Shown here: piece after piece, positions 40,192-48,433 of the stretch
Layout: every line of letters begins with the position of its first letter
Numbering within the stretch: the first letter of the stretch is position 1
NCBI GenBank assembly: GCA_963816975.1
Contig: CAWFMD010000001.1
Location: 248,001-312,000 of the forward strand
DNA: 64,000 bases
Source of the DNA: DASRIA01 sp963816975
Lineage (GTDB): Bacteria; Actinomycetota; Thermoleophilia; Solirubrobacterales; JBBDJG01
Reading direction: 5' to 3'
Notes under the pieces: generated by a model
What the model was told of the DNA's origin: nothing
Databases searched by the model: none
What the model saw: the letters and a program-made list of their open reading frames with translations, nothing else
Made by a program: the position numbers and the translations under genes

Positions 40192-42060
40192 ATGGCGGAC
40201 GCCGACTTCGACAAGCTCCGCGACCAGCGGCGGGCGCTCCCCGACGGCCCCGGGGTCTACCTGTTCCGGGACGCCGAGGGGCGCGTCCTGTACGTGGGGA
40301 AGGCCAACTCGATCCGCAAGCGGGTGGCCTCCCACTTCAGCGGGAAGACGGCTCGCGGCTCGCTCGAGTTCCTCTCCAAGGTGGACTCGATCGATTTCAT
40401 CGTGACCGCCAACGAGGCCGAGGCGCTGCTCGCCGAGCAGCGCTTCATCAAGCAGCACCGGCCGCCGTTCAACATCAGGCTACGGGACGACAAGTCCTAT
40501 CCGTACATCGGCATCTCGCTGGAGGAGCGGTTCCCGCGCGTGTACTTCACGCGGGAACGGCACCGCACCGAGCGCGCCTACTTCGGGCCCTTCTCCAGCG
40601 CCAAGCGGGTGCGCGAGACGCTCGACCTGCTCGGGCAGCTGTTTCCGTACCGCACGTGCGACGGCCCCGAGCCGGGCCGCGCGTCGGGCAGCCCGTGTCT
40701 CGACTACTACATCAAGCGCTGCCAGGCGCCCTGTGTCGACTACATCAGCGAGGCCGGTTACCGCGCGAACATCGATGCGATCGTCCGGTTCCTGTCGGGT
40801 CAGTACCGGCAGATCGAGCGGGAGCTCGAGCGGCGGATGACGGACGCGGCCGACGCGCAGGAGTTCGAGCAGGCGGCCGTCTTTCGCAACCGCGTGCGGG
40901 CCGTGCGCTCGCTGTTCCAGCGACAGCGCATCGCGAGCGGCTCGGTTGGCACGCTCGACGTGCTGGCGGTGGCGGTCGACGGCACGGACGCGAACGCGCA
41001 GGTCTTCCAGGTGCGCGACGGAGTGCTCGCGGACCGGCAGAGCTTCTACCTCGAGAACCGTGCGGGCCGCAGCGAGGACGAGGTCGCCGAGGAGTTCGCG
41101 ATCCAGTACTACTCGACGGCGCTCTCGATCCCGACGGAGATCGTCGGCCCGCGGTCGCTGGCCGCGGCGGACGTCGTCAAGCAGGCGCTCGAGGAGCGCC
41201 GCGACGGCCCGGTGGAGTTGCGCCATGCGCAGCGCGGCGAGAAACGGCGGCTGTACGAGCTGGCCGAGCGCAACGCGCGGCTCGCGCTCGAGCAGGACAA
41301 GCTGCGCACGGAGCGCCGCCGCCAGCAGCGCGTCGACGCGCTCAACGACCTGCGCGAGGCGCTCGGCATGGACGCGCTGCCGGTGCGCATCGAGGGATAC
41401 GACATCTCTAACCTCGGCTCCGCGCACACCGTCGCCTCGATGGTCGTGTTCGAGGGCGGCGCACCGCGCAAGTCGGACTATCGCCGCTTCAACATCCGCC
41501 GGCTGGGGGGACGACAGGACGACTTCGCCGCGATGCAGGAGGTCCTATCCCGGCGCCTGGCGCGGTGGGTCGAGCAGCGGGACCGCTCGCCGCACGACCC
41601 TGAGCGGAATCCCAGCTTCGCGGCCCTGCCGGCGCTGGTCGTGATCGACGGCGGCAAGGGCCAGCTGTCGAGCGGCGTGCGCGCGCTCGAGGAGTTCTTG
41701 GAGGCGGGCGTCGTGGTCGTCAGCCTCGCGAAGCGGCTGGAGGAGATATATGTGCCGGGCCGCGCGCGGCCGATCGTGCTGCCGCAGGACTCCCGGGCGC
41801 TCCAGCTGCTCCAGCGGATCCGGGACGAGGCACATCGGTTCGCGGTCGAGCATCACCGTCAGAGCCGCTCTCACTCGATGCGGAAGTCGGTGCTGGACGA
41901 GCTGCCCGGCATCGGGCCGGCGCGCAAGCGCACGATCCTGCGGCACTTCGGCTCGCCCGAGCGGTTCCTGGGCGCGACGCGCGAGGAGCTGGAGGCGGTG
42001 CCCGGCCTACCCGGGAAAGTGGCGCGCCAGATCCACGAGCAGCTGAACAAGACCGGGTAG
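40192..42060 (+). CDS. uvrC: Excinuclease ABC subunit C
   Basis: 622 residues, full length. GIY-YIG nuclease module near residue 20 (PGVYLFRDAEGRVLYVGKA), a UvrB-interacting UVR segment (YRQIERELERRMTDAADAQE), the C-terminal RNase-H-like endonuclease domain (RIEGYDISNLGSAHTVASMV; VVIDGGKGQLSSG) and a terminal helix-hairpin-helix (LDELPGIGPARKRTILRHFG and AVPGLPGKVARQI). It makes the two incisions in nucleotide-excision repair. A -10 box seven bases upstream marks a leaderless transcript. Confidence 0.97.
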   Translation: MADADFDKLRDQRRALPDGPGVYLFRDAEGRVLYVGKANSIRKRVASHFSGKTARGSLEFLSKVDSIDFIVTANEAEALLAEQRFIKQHRPPFNIRLRDDKSYPYIGISLEERFPRVYFTRERHRTERAYFGPFSSAKRVRETLDLLGQLFPYRTCDGPEPGRASGSPCLDYYIKRCQAPCVDYISEAGYRANIDAIVRFLSGQYRQIERELERRMTDAADAQEFEQAAVFRNRVRAVRSLFQRQRIASGSVGTLDVLAVAVDGTDANAQVFQVRDGVLADRQSFYLENRAGRSEDEVAEEFAIQYYSTALSIPTEIVGPRSLAAADVVKQALEERRDGPVELRHAQRGEKRRLYELAERNARLALEQDKLRTERRRQQRVDALNDLREALGMDALPVRIEGYDISNLGSAHTVASMVVFEGGAPRKSDYRRFNIRRLGGRQDDFAAMQEVLSRRLARWVEQRDRSPHDPERNPSFAALPALVVIDGGKGQLSSGVRALEEFLEAGVVVVSLAKRLEEIYVPGRARPIVLPQDSRALQLLQRIRDEAHRFAVEHHRQSRSHSMRKSVLDELPGIGPARKRTILRHFGSPERFLGATREELEAVPGLPGKVARQIHEQLNKTG

Positions 42061-42077
42061 CCGGCCGGCGCAGGGCG

Positions 42078-43790
42078 CTACGGCAGCCGGCCGACGGCAG
42101 CCGGCGAACGGCGGACGGCCGCCGGCGGGCGGCTCTCGCCCAGCGCCCGCAGCAGCGCATCGACCACGTCGGCGTCGAACTGAGTCCCCGCGTTGCGCTG
42201 CAGTTCATCGAGCGCCTCCTGCTCGGACAGCGCAGCCCTGTGCGGGCGCTCGCTGGTCATCGCCTCGAACGCGTCGGCCACCGCCAGGATGCGCGCCTCG
42301 AGCGGGATCGACTCATTCGACAGGCCGAACGGGAAGCCCTCGCCGTCGACGCGCTCGTGGTGGGCGAGGACCCATTCGCCGATGTCGCCGAGCCGCGCGT
42401 TCGCGAGGATGCGCGCACCGATCTCCGTGTGGCGACGGATCTCCTCCCACTCGGCCGCGTCGAGGGGGTCGGGCTTCTCGAGCAGGATGTTCGAGATCGC
42501 GATGTTGCCCACGTCGTGCAACAGGCCGGCCAGCCGCACGCGCTCCACCGTCGTGGCGTGCAGCCCGATCGCGGTCGCGATCAGCTCGCAGTAGCGCGCA
42601 ACGGTCTGCGAGTGCCGCGCGGTGCCGGTGGCGCGCGCGTCGAGCGCCTGCGCGAGCGCCAGCATCGTCGCGAGCTGCTCGTTGCGTCTCGAATTACGCC
42701 CGTTCGCCGGCGTCAGCACTCCGATCACGTCCCTGCTGTAGAGGACGGTGCGGTCGCGCCCCAGCTCCTTGGCTGCGTACAGGGCATCATCTGCCGCGCC
42801 CAGCAGGTCCTGGCGTGACTCGCCGTGGGTGGGGGAGCACGCGACGCCGAAGCTGATCGTGATCGCCACGTCATCGCCCTGGAACTCATCGCGGAGCGCG
42901 ACGCGCAGCCGCTCGGCCAGCATGAACGCCTGCTGCCCGTCCGCATCGGGAACGATCACCGCGAACTCCTCGCCGCCCAGCCGGGCAAGCGTGTCGATCC
43001 GGCGCTTCGCGTGCCCGAGCACCGCGCTGGCGCGCGCCAGCGCGCGATCTCCCGTGTGGTGCCCGAAGAGGTCGTTGACCTGCTTGAAGCGGTCGAGGTC
43101 GCCGATCAGCAGGCAAATGGTGCGGTCGCCGCGCCGCGCGCGCTCCAGCTCCAGCTCGAACATCTCCTCGAAGCCGCGCCGGTTGAGCAGGCCGGTGAGC
43201 TGATCGGTGCGCGCCGCATCGGCGAGGTGCCGCACCATGCCGTCGACCTGGGCCTTGAGCATCGCGATCAGCAACCCTGATACGAGAAAGCCGCCCGCCG
43301 CCACCAGCCACAGCTCGAGTGCCTCTCCGGTGGGTTCGTCTGCCAGCGCGAGTGCCGTCCCATAGCCGGCCATCGCGAGCGCCAGCTGGGCGATCGCCGC
43401 GCGCCGGCCGAGGAAGTAGCACGAGTAGAACACGATCCACAGATAGAAGAGCGCATGCGGCGCGGTCGGCTCGCCCCGGAACTGGATGGCGGCCGTGATC
43501 AGCAGGGTCCCCAGCGCCACGAGCCATGGGTAGGTTCCGGCAGAGAGGTGTGCGCGGCGCGCCATCACCCAGACGGCGACGACGAAGGTGGCGCAGATCG
43601 TCACCAGCATCCCGCGCACGTCGGCCTCGGGATGGGGCAGCACCGCGAACAAGGCCAGTGACAGCGAGGCGCCCGCCGCGAACAGCAGCGCGAGCGTGCG
43701 CCCCATCAGCGCCTGGCGCTCAGCGGCTCCTGTCGCGGGCGTGGTGCCCGCGCGCGTAGGCGGTGGCTCGACTCGAGCGAAGGAATCCAT
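42078..43790 (-). CDS. Membrane GGDEF plus HD-GYP protein (bifunctional c-di-GMP enzyme)
   Basis: 570 residues. Six or so hydrophobic segments occupy residues 25-180. The GGDEF domain has DQLTGLLNRRGFEEMF, the active-site variant GGEEF and an RRID (RxxD) inhibitory site five residues before it. A C-terminal HD-GYP domain follows: ATGTARHSQTVARYCE, LLHDVGNIAI (HD pair) and HHERVDGEGFPFGL (a GFP variant of the GYP motif). The protein could both make and degrade c-di-GMP, with turnover direction set by the membrane part. It sits alone on the minus strand between uvrC and the mce leader. Confidence 0.88.
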   Translation of the reverse strand: MDSFARVEPPPTRAGTTPATGAAERQALMGRTLALLFAAGASLSLALFAVLPHPEADVRGMLVTICATFVVAVWVMARRAHLSAGTYPWLVALGTLLITAAIQFRGEPTAPHALFYLWIVFYSCYFLGRRAAIAQLALAMAGYGTALALADEPTGEALELWLVAAGGFLVSGLLIAMLKAQVDGMVRHLADAARTDQLTGLLNRRGFEEMFELELERARRGDRTICLLIGDLDRFKQVNDLFGHHTGDRALARASAVLGHAKRRIDTLARLGGEEFAVIVPDADGQQAFMLAERLRVALRDEFQGDDVAITISFGVACSPTHGESRQDLLGAADDALYAAKELGRDRTVLYSRDVIGVLTPANGRNSRRNEQLATMLALAQALDARATGTARHSQTVARYCELIATAIGLHATTVERVRLAGLLHDVGNIAISNILLEKPDPLDAAEWEEIRRHTEIGARILANARLGDIGEWVLAHHERVDGEGFPFGLSNESIPLEARILAVADAFEAMTSERPHRAALSEQEALDELQRNAGTQFDADVVDALLRALGESRPPAAVRRSPAAVGRLP

Positions 43791-43888
43791 TCCGAGGTGC
43801 GTCGCGGGTCGCCGTCCATGGCTCCCCGGCCGTTCCCTCCAAGTTAGATCAGCGACACGGCGCGGGCCAGTTTTTTTCCTGCTGAAAC

Positions 43889-43905
43889 ACTTAATCCAGA
43901 CTTAA
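43889..43905. repeat. ACTTAA direct repeat, 11-bp period, upstream of the mce promoter
   Basis: ACTTAA at 43889-43894 and 43900-43905, one helical turn apart, lying 34-50 bp before the -10 box at 43939. The spacing suits a tandem-binding activator. The core differs from the GTTCACC PHO-box units. Confidence 0.45.
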
Positions 43906-43938
43906 CTGCCCACTTTCGCCGGTAAAAAGCTTCTGCGT

Positions 43939-43944
43939 TAGACT
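43939..43944 (+). promoter_or_regulatory. Predicted mce operon promoter (-10 TAGACT)
   Basis: TAGACT in an AT-richer stretch (43860-43945) within otherwise GC-rich DNA. A -35 element is not obvious. Transcription would start near 43951, giving a leader of about 185 nt before the first mce gene. The same hexamer acts as the predicted -10 of the PhoB-like gene. Confidence 0.5.
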
Positions 43945-43950
43945 GCCGCT

Positions 43951-44135
43951 CCACTGGGCGCGAAACCCCCATGCCATGGGGAAAGCGCGGCAGTAAGGAC
44001 GACGGAGGAGAAAGGGTTCTTGACTCGTGAGGGGCGGCTTCGATCAGGGCTGCTTCCGCATGTGGGGCGAGACTTGAGGGAGAGGTCATGGGAGAGGATG
44101 GGTTCTCCCCACGGATTAGATAGGGACGGGCAGGA
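43951..44135 (+). promoter_or_regulatory. Structured 5' leader of the mce operon, possible cis-regulatory RNA
   Basis: First element: perfect hairpin arms CCCCATG (43967-43973) and CATGGGG (43975-43981), enclosed by GCGC (43958-43961) pairing with GCGC (43985-43988) and CTG (43954-43956) pairing with CAG (43991-43993), with A-rich bulges. Second element: GGGAGA (44090-44095) pairs with TCTCCC (44104-44109) shortly before the start codon. No known riboswitch consensus was recognised. The 43791-44135 gap carries no coding frame. Confidence 0.45.
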
Positions 44136-45482
44136 ATGACGATCGCCAGGGCCGCGGCCATCGGATCGCTCATCGTGGCCATCTTGGTGGTCGGCGTCCT
44201 CATGTTCGGATCCGGCGGCGGGACCGAGTACACGATCCACCTCCAGAGCGCCAACCAGCTCGTGAAAGGCAACGAGGTGAAGGTCGGCGGCCTTGCAGTC
44301 GGTGAGATCACCGACATCAAGTTGTCCGACGACAACCAGGCCGACATCAAGGTCAGCATCAAGGATCAGGACTTCGCCCCGCTGCGCCAGGGAACAGAGG
44401 CCACCGTGCGCGTGACCTCCCTGCCCTCGGTCGCCAACCGCTACATCGCCGTGCATCCCGGGCCCAACAACGCGCCCGAGATCCCAGAGGGCGGCATCCT
44501 CGAGACCGACGAGACGACCAACGCGGTCGACCTCGACCAGCTCTTCAACGCGCTCGATCCGAAGACCCGGACCGGGCTGCAGCAGACGCTTCAGGGATTG
44601 GCGGGCTGGTACGTCGGCCAGAGCGACAACCTCAACCAGACGTTCAAGTACCTCGGCCCGTCGATCGGGAACCTCACGCGCGTGATGCAGGAGCTGGGGC
44701 GCGACCAGGAGGCCTTCACCGACTTCGTGGTGAACGGGGCGCGCGCGGTCAGCGCGATCGCGGAGCGCCGCGATGATCTTGCGGCGCTGGTCTCGAACGG
44801 CAACGCCTTCGCTCGTGCGATCGCCGCCGAGAACGACTCGTTCGACCGTGCGCTCGCGGCATTCCCCGAAGTGCTGCAGGAGGGGAGCAAGACGTTCGTC
44901 AACCTGCGCGGCGCGCTCACCGAGCTGAACGAGCTGACGAACGTCTCCAAGCCGCTGACGAAGAGCCTCGCGCCGTACCTGCGCGATCTGTCGGGCCTGC
45001 TGCGGACGATGCGCCCGACCTTCAAGGACCTGCGTCTGCTCGTCAACAACCCGGGCCCGCACAATGACTCGCTCGACATCCTGCGGCGGATGCCAAGCCT
45101 CGAGCGGCTCGCGCGTCGCAGCACCAGGAACTCGGTCGCGGCGCTCAAGAGCAGCCAGGACGAGGTCGAGTTCCTGCGACCGTACGCGCCCGACATCTCG
45201 GCGTGGCTCACGCACTTCGCCCAGGTGCCGGCCTACTACGACGCGAACGGGCACTACGCGCGCGTGCTGCCGATCTTCAACGGCTTCGCCTACGACCCGA
45301 GCTCCAACCAGATCAACTCGCTCAGCCCCGCCGAGCGCAAGACGGCGCAGCTGCGCGGCGGCAACCGGTTCTGCCCCGGAGCGGCCACCCAGCCCGCGCC
45401 CGACGGGTCGAGCCCGTTCACCGACGACGGCAAGCTCAACGCCGACGATTGCGACCCGAGCCAGAGGCCGGTGGGGCCGTGA
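44136..45482 (+). CDS. MlaD/Mce-family protein 1
   Basis: 448 residues. An N-terminal signal-anchor (ARAAAIGSLIVAILVVGVLM) is followed by an MlaD/Mce domain at ~30-115 (NQLVKGNEVKVGGLAVGEIT, PSVANRYIAVHPGP). A long alpha-helical region follows (LQGLAGWYVGQSDNL through RLARRSTRNSV), typical of the needle-like tunnel of Mce complexes. Mce proteins form a hexameric channel carrying lipids across the envelope, driven by a YrbE/MlaE permease and an ATPase. First of six consecutive Mce genes; follows the structured leader. It diverges from the GGDEF/HD-GYP gene. Confidence 0.9.
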   Translation: MTIARAAAIGSLIVAILVVGVLMFGSGGGTEYTIHLQSANQLVKGNEVKVGGLAVGEITDIKLSDDNQADIKVSIKDQDFAPLRQGTEATVRVTSLPSVANRYIAVHPGPNNAPEIPEGGILETDETTNAVDLDQLFNALDPKTRTGLQQTLQGLAGWYVGQSDNLNQTFKYLGPSIGNLTRVMQELGRDQEAFTDFVVNGARAVSAIAERRDDLAALVSNGNAFARAIAAENDSFDRALAAFPEVLQEGSKTFVNLRGALTELNELTNVSKPLTKSLAPYLRDLSGLLRTMRPTFKDLRLLVNNPGPHNDSLDILRRMPSLERLARRSTRNSVAALKSSQDEVEFLRPYAPDISAWLTHFAQVPAYYDANGHYARVLPIFNGFAYDPSSNQINSLSPAERKTAQLRGGNRFCPGAATQPAPDGSSPFTDDGKLNADDCDPSQRPVGP

Positions 45483-45489
45483 GGACACC

Positions 45490-46977
45490 TTGAGGCAGCG
45501 TTTGATCATCGCGCTGGCCGTCCTGGGCATGCTGGTCGCGCTCGTGGTCGGCGTCGGCGCGGGTGGCGACGGCGGCGGCGAGTACCGGGTCCGCGCCATC
45601 TTCGACAACGCGGCGTTCGCGATTCCCGGGGAGGACGTGGTGATTGCCGGCGCCAAGGTCGGGACCGTCGACGACCTCGAGGTGACCGCCGACAAGCGCG
45701 CCGCGGTCGTGCTGAAGATCGAGGATGCCGGGTTCCAGGACTTCCGCCGCGACGCCGAGTGCCAGATCCGGCTGCAGTCGGTGATCGGCGAGAAGCTCGT
45801 CTCCTGCGTCCCCACCCAGCCGCGGCCCGAGGGCGATCCGCCGCCGGCGCCGCTGCGCAAGATCCCCGACGGCCAGGACGGTGCCGGCCAGTACCTGTTG
45901 CCCGTGTCCAACACGGTCACGCCGGTCGGCGAGGACCTGATCCGCAGCGTCATGCGCCGCCCCTACCGCGAGCGCTTCGCGATCATCCTGAACGAGTTCG
46001 GCGCGGGCCTCGCGGGGCGCGGCAAGGAACTGCGGTCGGTGATCCGCAAGGCCGACCCGGCGCTGCGCGAGCTGGACAAGGTGCTCGCCATCCTCGCGCG
46101 CCAGAACAAGCTGCTGGCGGAGGGCGCGCGCTCGGGGGACCGCGTGCTGGCCGAATGGGCCAAGGAGCGGAAGTCGGTCGCGAACGCGATCGTGAAGGGC
46201 AACATCGCGGCCCAGGCGACGGCCGAGCGGCGCGCGGACCTCGAGCGCAACTTCGAGCTGTTCCCGAAATTCATCAAGCAGCTGACACCCACGATGGCGG
46301 CGCTCTACCGCATGACCTCGGAGATGACCCCCGTCGCCGCGGACCTGAACGCGACCGGCACCGACGTGAGCCGCACGCTCAAGGCGCTCGCTCCGTTCTC
46401 GCGGGCGGGCATCCCCGCCCTGCAGACGCTGGGCCAGACCGCGGACGTCGGCACGCAGGCGCTCGAGGTCGCCCGCCCCACGATCGAGCTGCTGGGCAAC
46501 TTCACCGACGACGCGGTCAGTCTCTCTACGAATCTGGCAAAGCTGCTCACCAGCCTGCGTGATGAGAACGGCATCAAGAACCTGATGGACCTGATCTACA
46601 ACGTGACGCTCTCGACCAACGGGTACGACGCGCTCGGCCACTACCTGCGCACGACGCTGCTGGCGGGCTGCAACTCCGAGGCGACGGTCGTGAACCCGGC
46701 CTGTACCGCGAACTTCATCAAGGGCGCCAGCGGCGCGAGCGCTTCCAGGCGCGCGCCCAAGCCGCGCACGGCGCTCGAGAAGATCCTGGCCGGCGAGGAT
46801 CCGGCCAAGGTGGTGCGCGGTTACCAGCGCCAGCAGCGCGTCGAGCAGCGGCGTGAGGTCCAGCCCGCGCCGGCCGCGGACAAGCCCAAGGAGCAGCCCG
46901 CGGCGCAGAAACCGGCCGAGGCTCCCGCCGATCCCGACGAGGCCGTGCTCGACTACCTGCTCGGGGGCGCAAAGTGA
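45490..46977 (+). CDS. MlaD/Mce-family protein 2
   Basis: 495 residues from a TTG at 45490 with GAGGA five bases upstream; no ATG or GTG suits the frame. Signal-anchor RLIIALAVLGMLVALVVGVG, then an Mce domain (FAIPGEDVVIAGAKVGTVDD; RLQSVIGEKLVSCVP). The helical region is long and ends in a low-complexity Pro/Ala/Lys/Glu tail (REVQPAPAADKPKEQPAAQK). Cys-containing segment ATVVNPACTANF near the end may form a disulfide. Tandem with protein 1 at a 7-bp gap. Confidence 0.88.
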   Translation: MRQRLIIALAVLGMLVALVVGVGAGGDGGGEYRVRAIFDNAAFAIPGEDVVIAGAKVGTVDDLEVTADKRAAVVLKIEDAGFQDFRRDAECQIRLQSVIGEKLVSCVPTQPRPEGDPPPAPLRKIPDGQDGAGQYLLPVSNTVTPVGEDLIRSVMRRPYRERFAIILNEFGAGLAGRGKELRSVIRKADPALRELDKVLAILARQNKLLAEGARSGDRVLAEWAKERKSVANAIVKGNIAAQATAERRADLERNFELFPKFIKQLTPTMAALYRMTSEMTPVAADLNATGTDVSRTLKALAPFSRAGIPALQTLGQTADVGTQALEVARPTIELLGNFTDDAVSLSTNLAKLLTSLRDENGIKNLMDLIYNVTLSTNGYDALGHYLRTTLLAGCNSEATVVNPACTANFIKGASGASASRRAPKPRTALEKILAGEDPAKVVRGYQRQQRVEQRREVQPAPAADKPKEQPAAQKPAEAPADPDEAVLDYLLGGAK

Positions 46978-48431
46978 CGCGGCGGCGGGGCGCGACCGCG
47001 ATCGCATCGAACCCCGTGCTGGTCGGGGTCGCGACGACACTCGTGATCGTGGTCGCGGTGTTCCTCGCCTACAACGCCAACCAGGGACTGCCGTGGGTGC
47101 CGACCTACCGGCTGACCGCCGAGGTGCCGGTCGCAAGCAGCCTCGTGAAGGGCAACGAGGTGCGCATCGGCGGCCTGCGCGTCGGCGTCGTGGACAAGAT
47201 CACGCCGGTGCAGGCCGACAACGGCTCGGTGATGGCGACGCTCGACCTGAAGCTCGAGACGCGGATCAAGCCGCTGCCGGCGGACTCGACGATCATGATC
47301 CGGCCACGCTCCGCGCTCGGTCTGAAGTACATCGAGCTCACGAAGGGCGACTCGGCCCGGGGGTTCCCGGAGGGTGGCACGATCCCGTTGGAGAACGCGA
47401 CGGCCAAGCCCGTCGAGTTCGATGAGTTCTTCAATATGTGGGACGAGCCCACGCGGATCGGCAATCAGCAGAACCTGCGCGGGTTCGGCGATGCCTTCGC
47501 CGGCCGTGGCGCGGACCTCAACCGCGCGATCGAGCAGTTGGTGCCGCTCCTGCAGAACGCCGTGCCGGTGCTCACCAACATCGCATCGCCGCAGACCAAC
47601 TTCCGCCGTTTTTTCGCCTCGCAGGCGCGGGCCGCGATCATCACCGAGCCGGTGGCGGTGCAGCTCGGCGAGCTGTGGGTCAACCTCAGCCTCACGCTCG
47701 CCGCGTTCGCCGACGTCGCCCGCCCGTTCCTGCAGGACACGATCACCAAGGGCCCGAGCGGCCAGGAGACCTTCATCGCGCAGGCGCCGCGGCTGCGCCC
47801 GTTCTTCCGCGCGACCGGGGACTTCTTCGCGGAGCTGCAGCCCGGCACGCGCGCTTTGCGACCGCGGGCCGACGAGCTCGCGAACGCCTTCGAGCAGGGC
47901 GTCAAGGGCCTCGAGGGCTCGCCGGGGCTGAACCGCCGCCTGAGCACCTTCCTGGGGGACCTCGAGGACTTCGCCAGGGACCCGATCGTGCCGATCGGCT
48001 TCAGGGACCTGGTCCAGACCGTGCAGGCCTTGGATCCGCTGATCAGCCACATCACGCCGGCCCAGACGGTCTGCAACTACGCGTCGCTGTTCTTCCGCAA
48101 CGCGGCCAGCATCCTGAGCGACGGTGACGGGAACGGAACCTGGCTGCGATTCATGGTGATCACCACTCCTGTCGGTCCCGACGGCGGGCCCGCCCCGAAC
48201 GGGGAAGGCGGCCCGGCCGCGGCCCCGGCGAACGGCGGCGGGCGCCTGATCACGGGCTTCGACCCCAACTACCTCCACGTGAACGCATATCCGAACACGG
48301 CAGCGCCCGGCCAGACCCGTGAGTGCGAGGCGGGCAACGAGTCCTACGCGCGCAACAAGCAGGCGATCGGGAACGTCCCCGGCAACCAGGGCACGGAGAC
48401 CGACGAACAGGGCGAGGAGGTGGCGCCGTAG
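46974..48431 (+). CDS. MlaD/Mce-family protein 3
   Basis: 485 residues; the GTG start overlaps the previous stop (GTGA). Signal-anchor NPVLVGVATTLVIVVAVFLA. Mce domain: SSLVKGNEVRIGGLRVGVVD and IMIRPRSALGLKYIELTKG. A helical tail of about 250 residues, then NGEGGPAAAPANGGGRLITG and a C-terminal hydrophilic segment. Cys in QTVCNYASLFF near residue 365 is conserved in some relatives. Confidence 0.88.
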   Translation: MTRRRGATAIASNPVLVGVATTLVIVVAVFLAYNANQGLPWVPTYRLTAEVPVASSLVKGNEVRIGGLRVGVVDKITPVQADNGSVMATLDLKLETRIKPLPADSTIMIRPRSALGLKYIELTKGDSARGFPEGGTIPLENATAKPVEFDEFFNMWDEPTRIGNQQNLRGFGDAFAGRGADLNRAIEQLVPLLQNAVPVLTNIASPQTNFRRFFASQARAAIITEPVAVQLGELWVNLSLTLAAFADVARPFLQDTITKGPSGQETFIAQAPRLRPFFRATGDFFAELQPGTRALRPRADELANAFEQGVKGLEGSPGLNRRLSTFLGDLEDFARDPIVPIGFRDLVQTVQALDPLISHITPAQTVCNYASLFFRNAASILSDGDGNGTWLRFMVITTPVGPDGGPAPNGEGGPAAAPANGGGRLITGFDPNYLHVNAYPNTAAPGQTRECEAGNESYARNKQAIGNVPGNQGTETDEQGEEVAP

Positions 48432-48433
48432 CG

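Noticed and set aside
43951..44135. Known riboswitch classes (c-di-GMP-I/II, ydaO c-di-AMP, SAM, TPP, cobalamin) in the mce leader
   Set aside because: None of their conserved core sequences could be matched by eye; the leader is reported only as structured.
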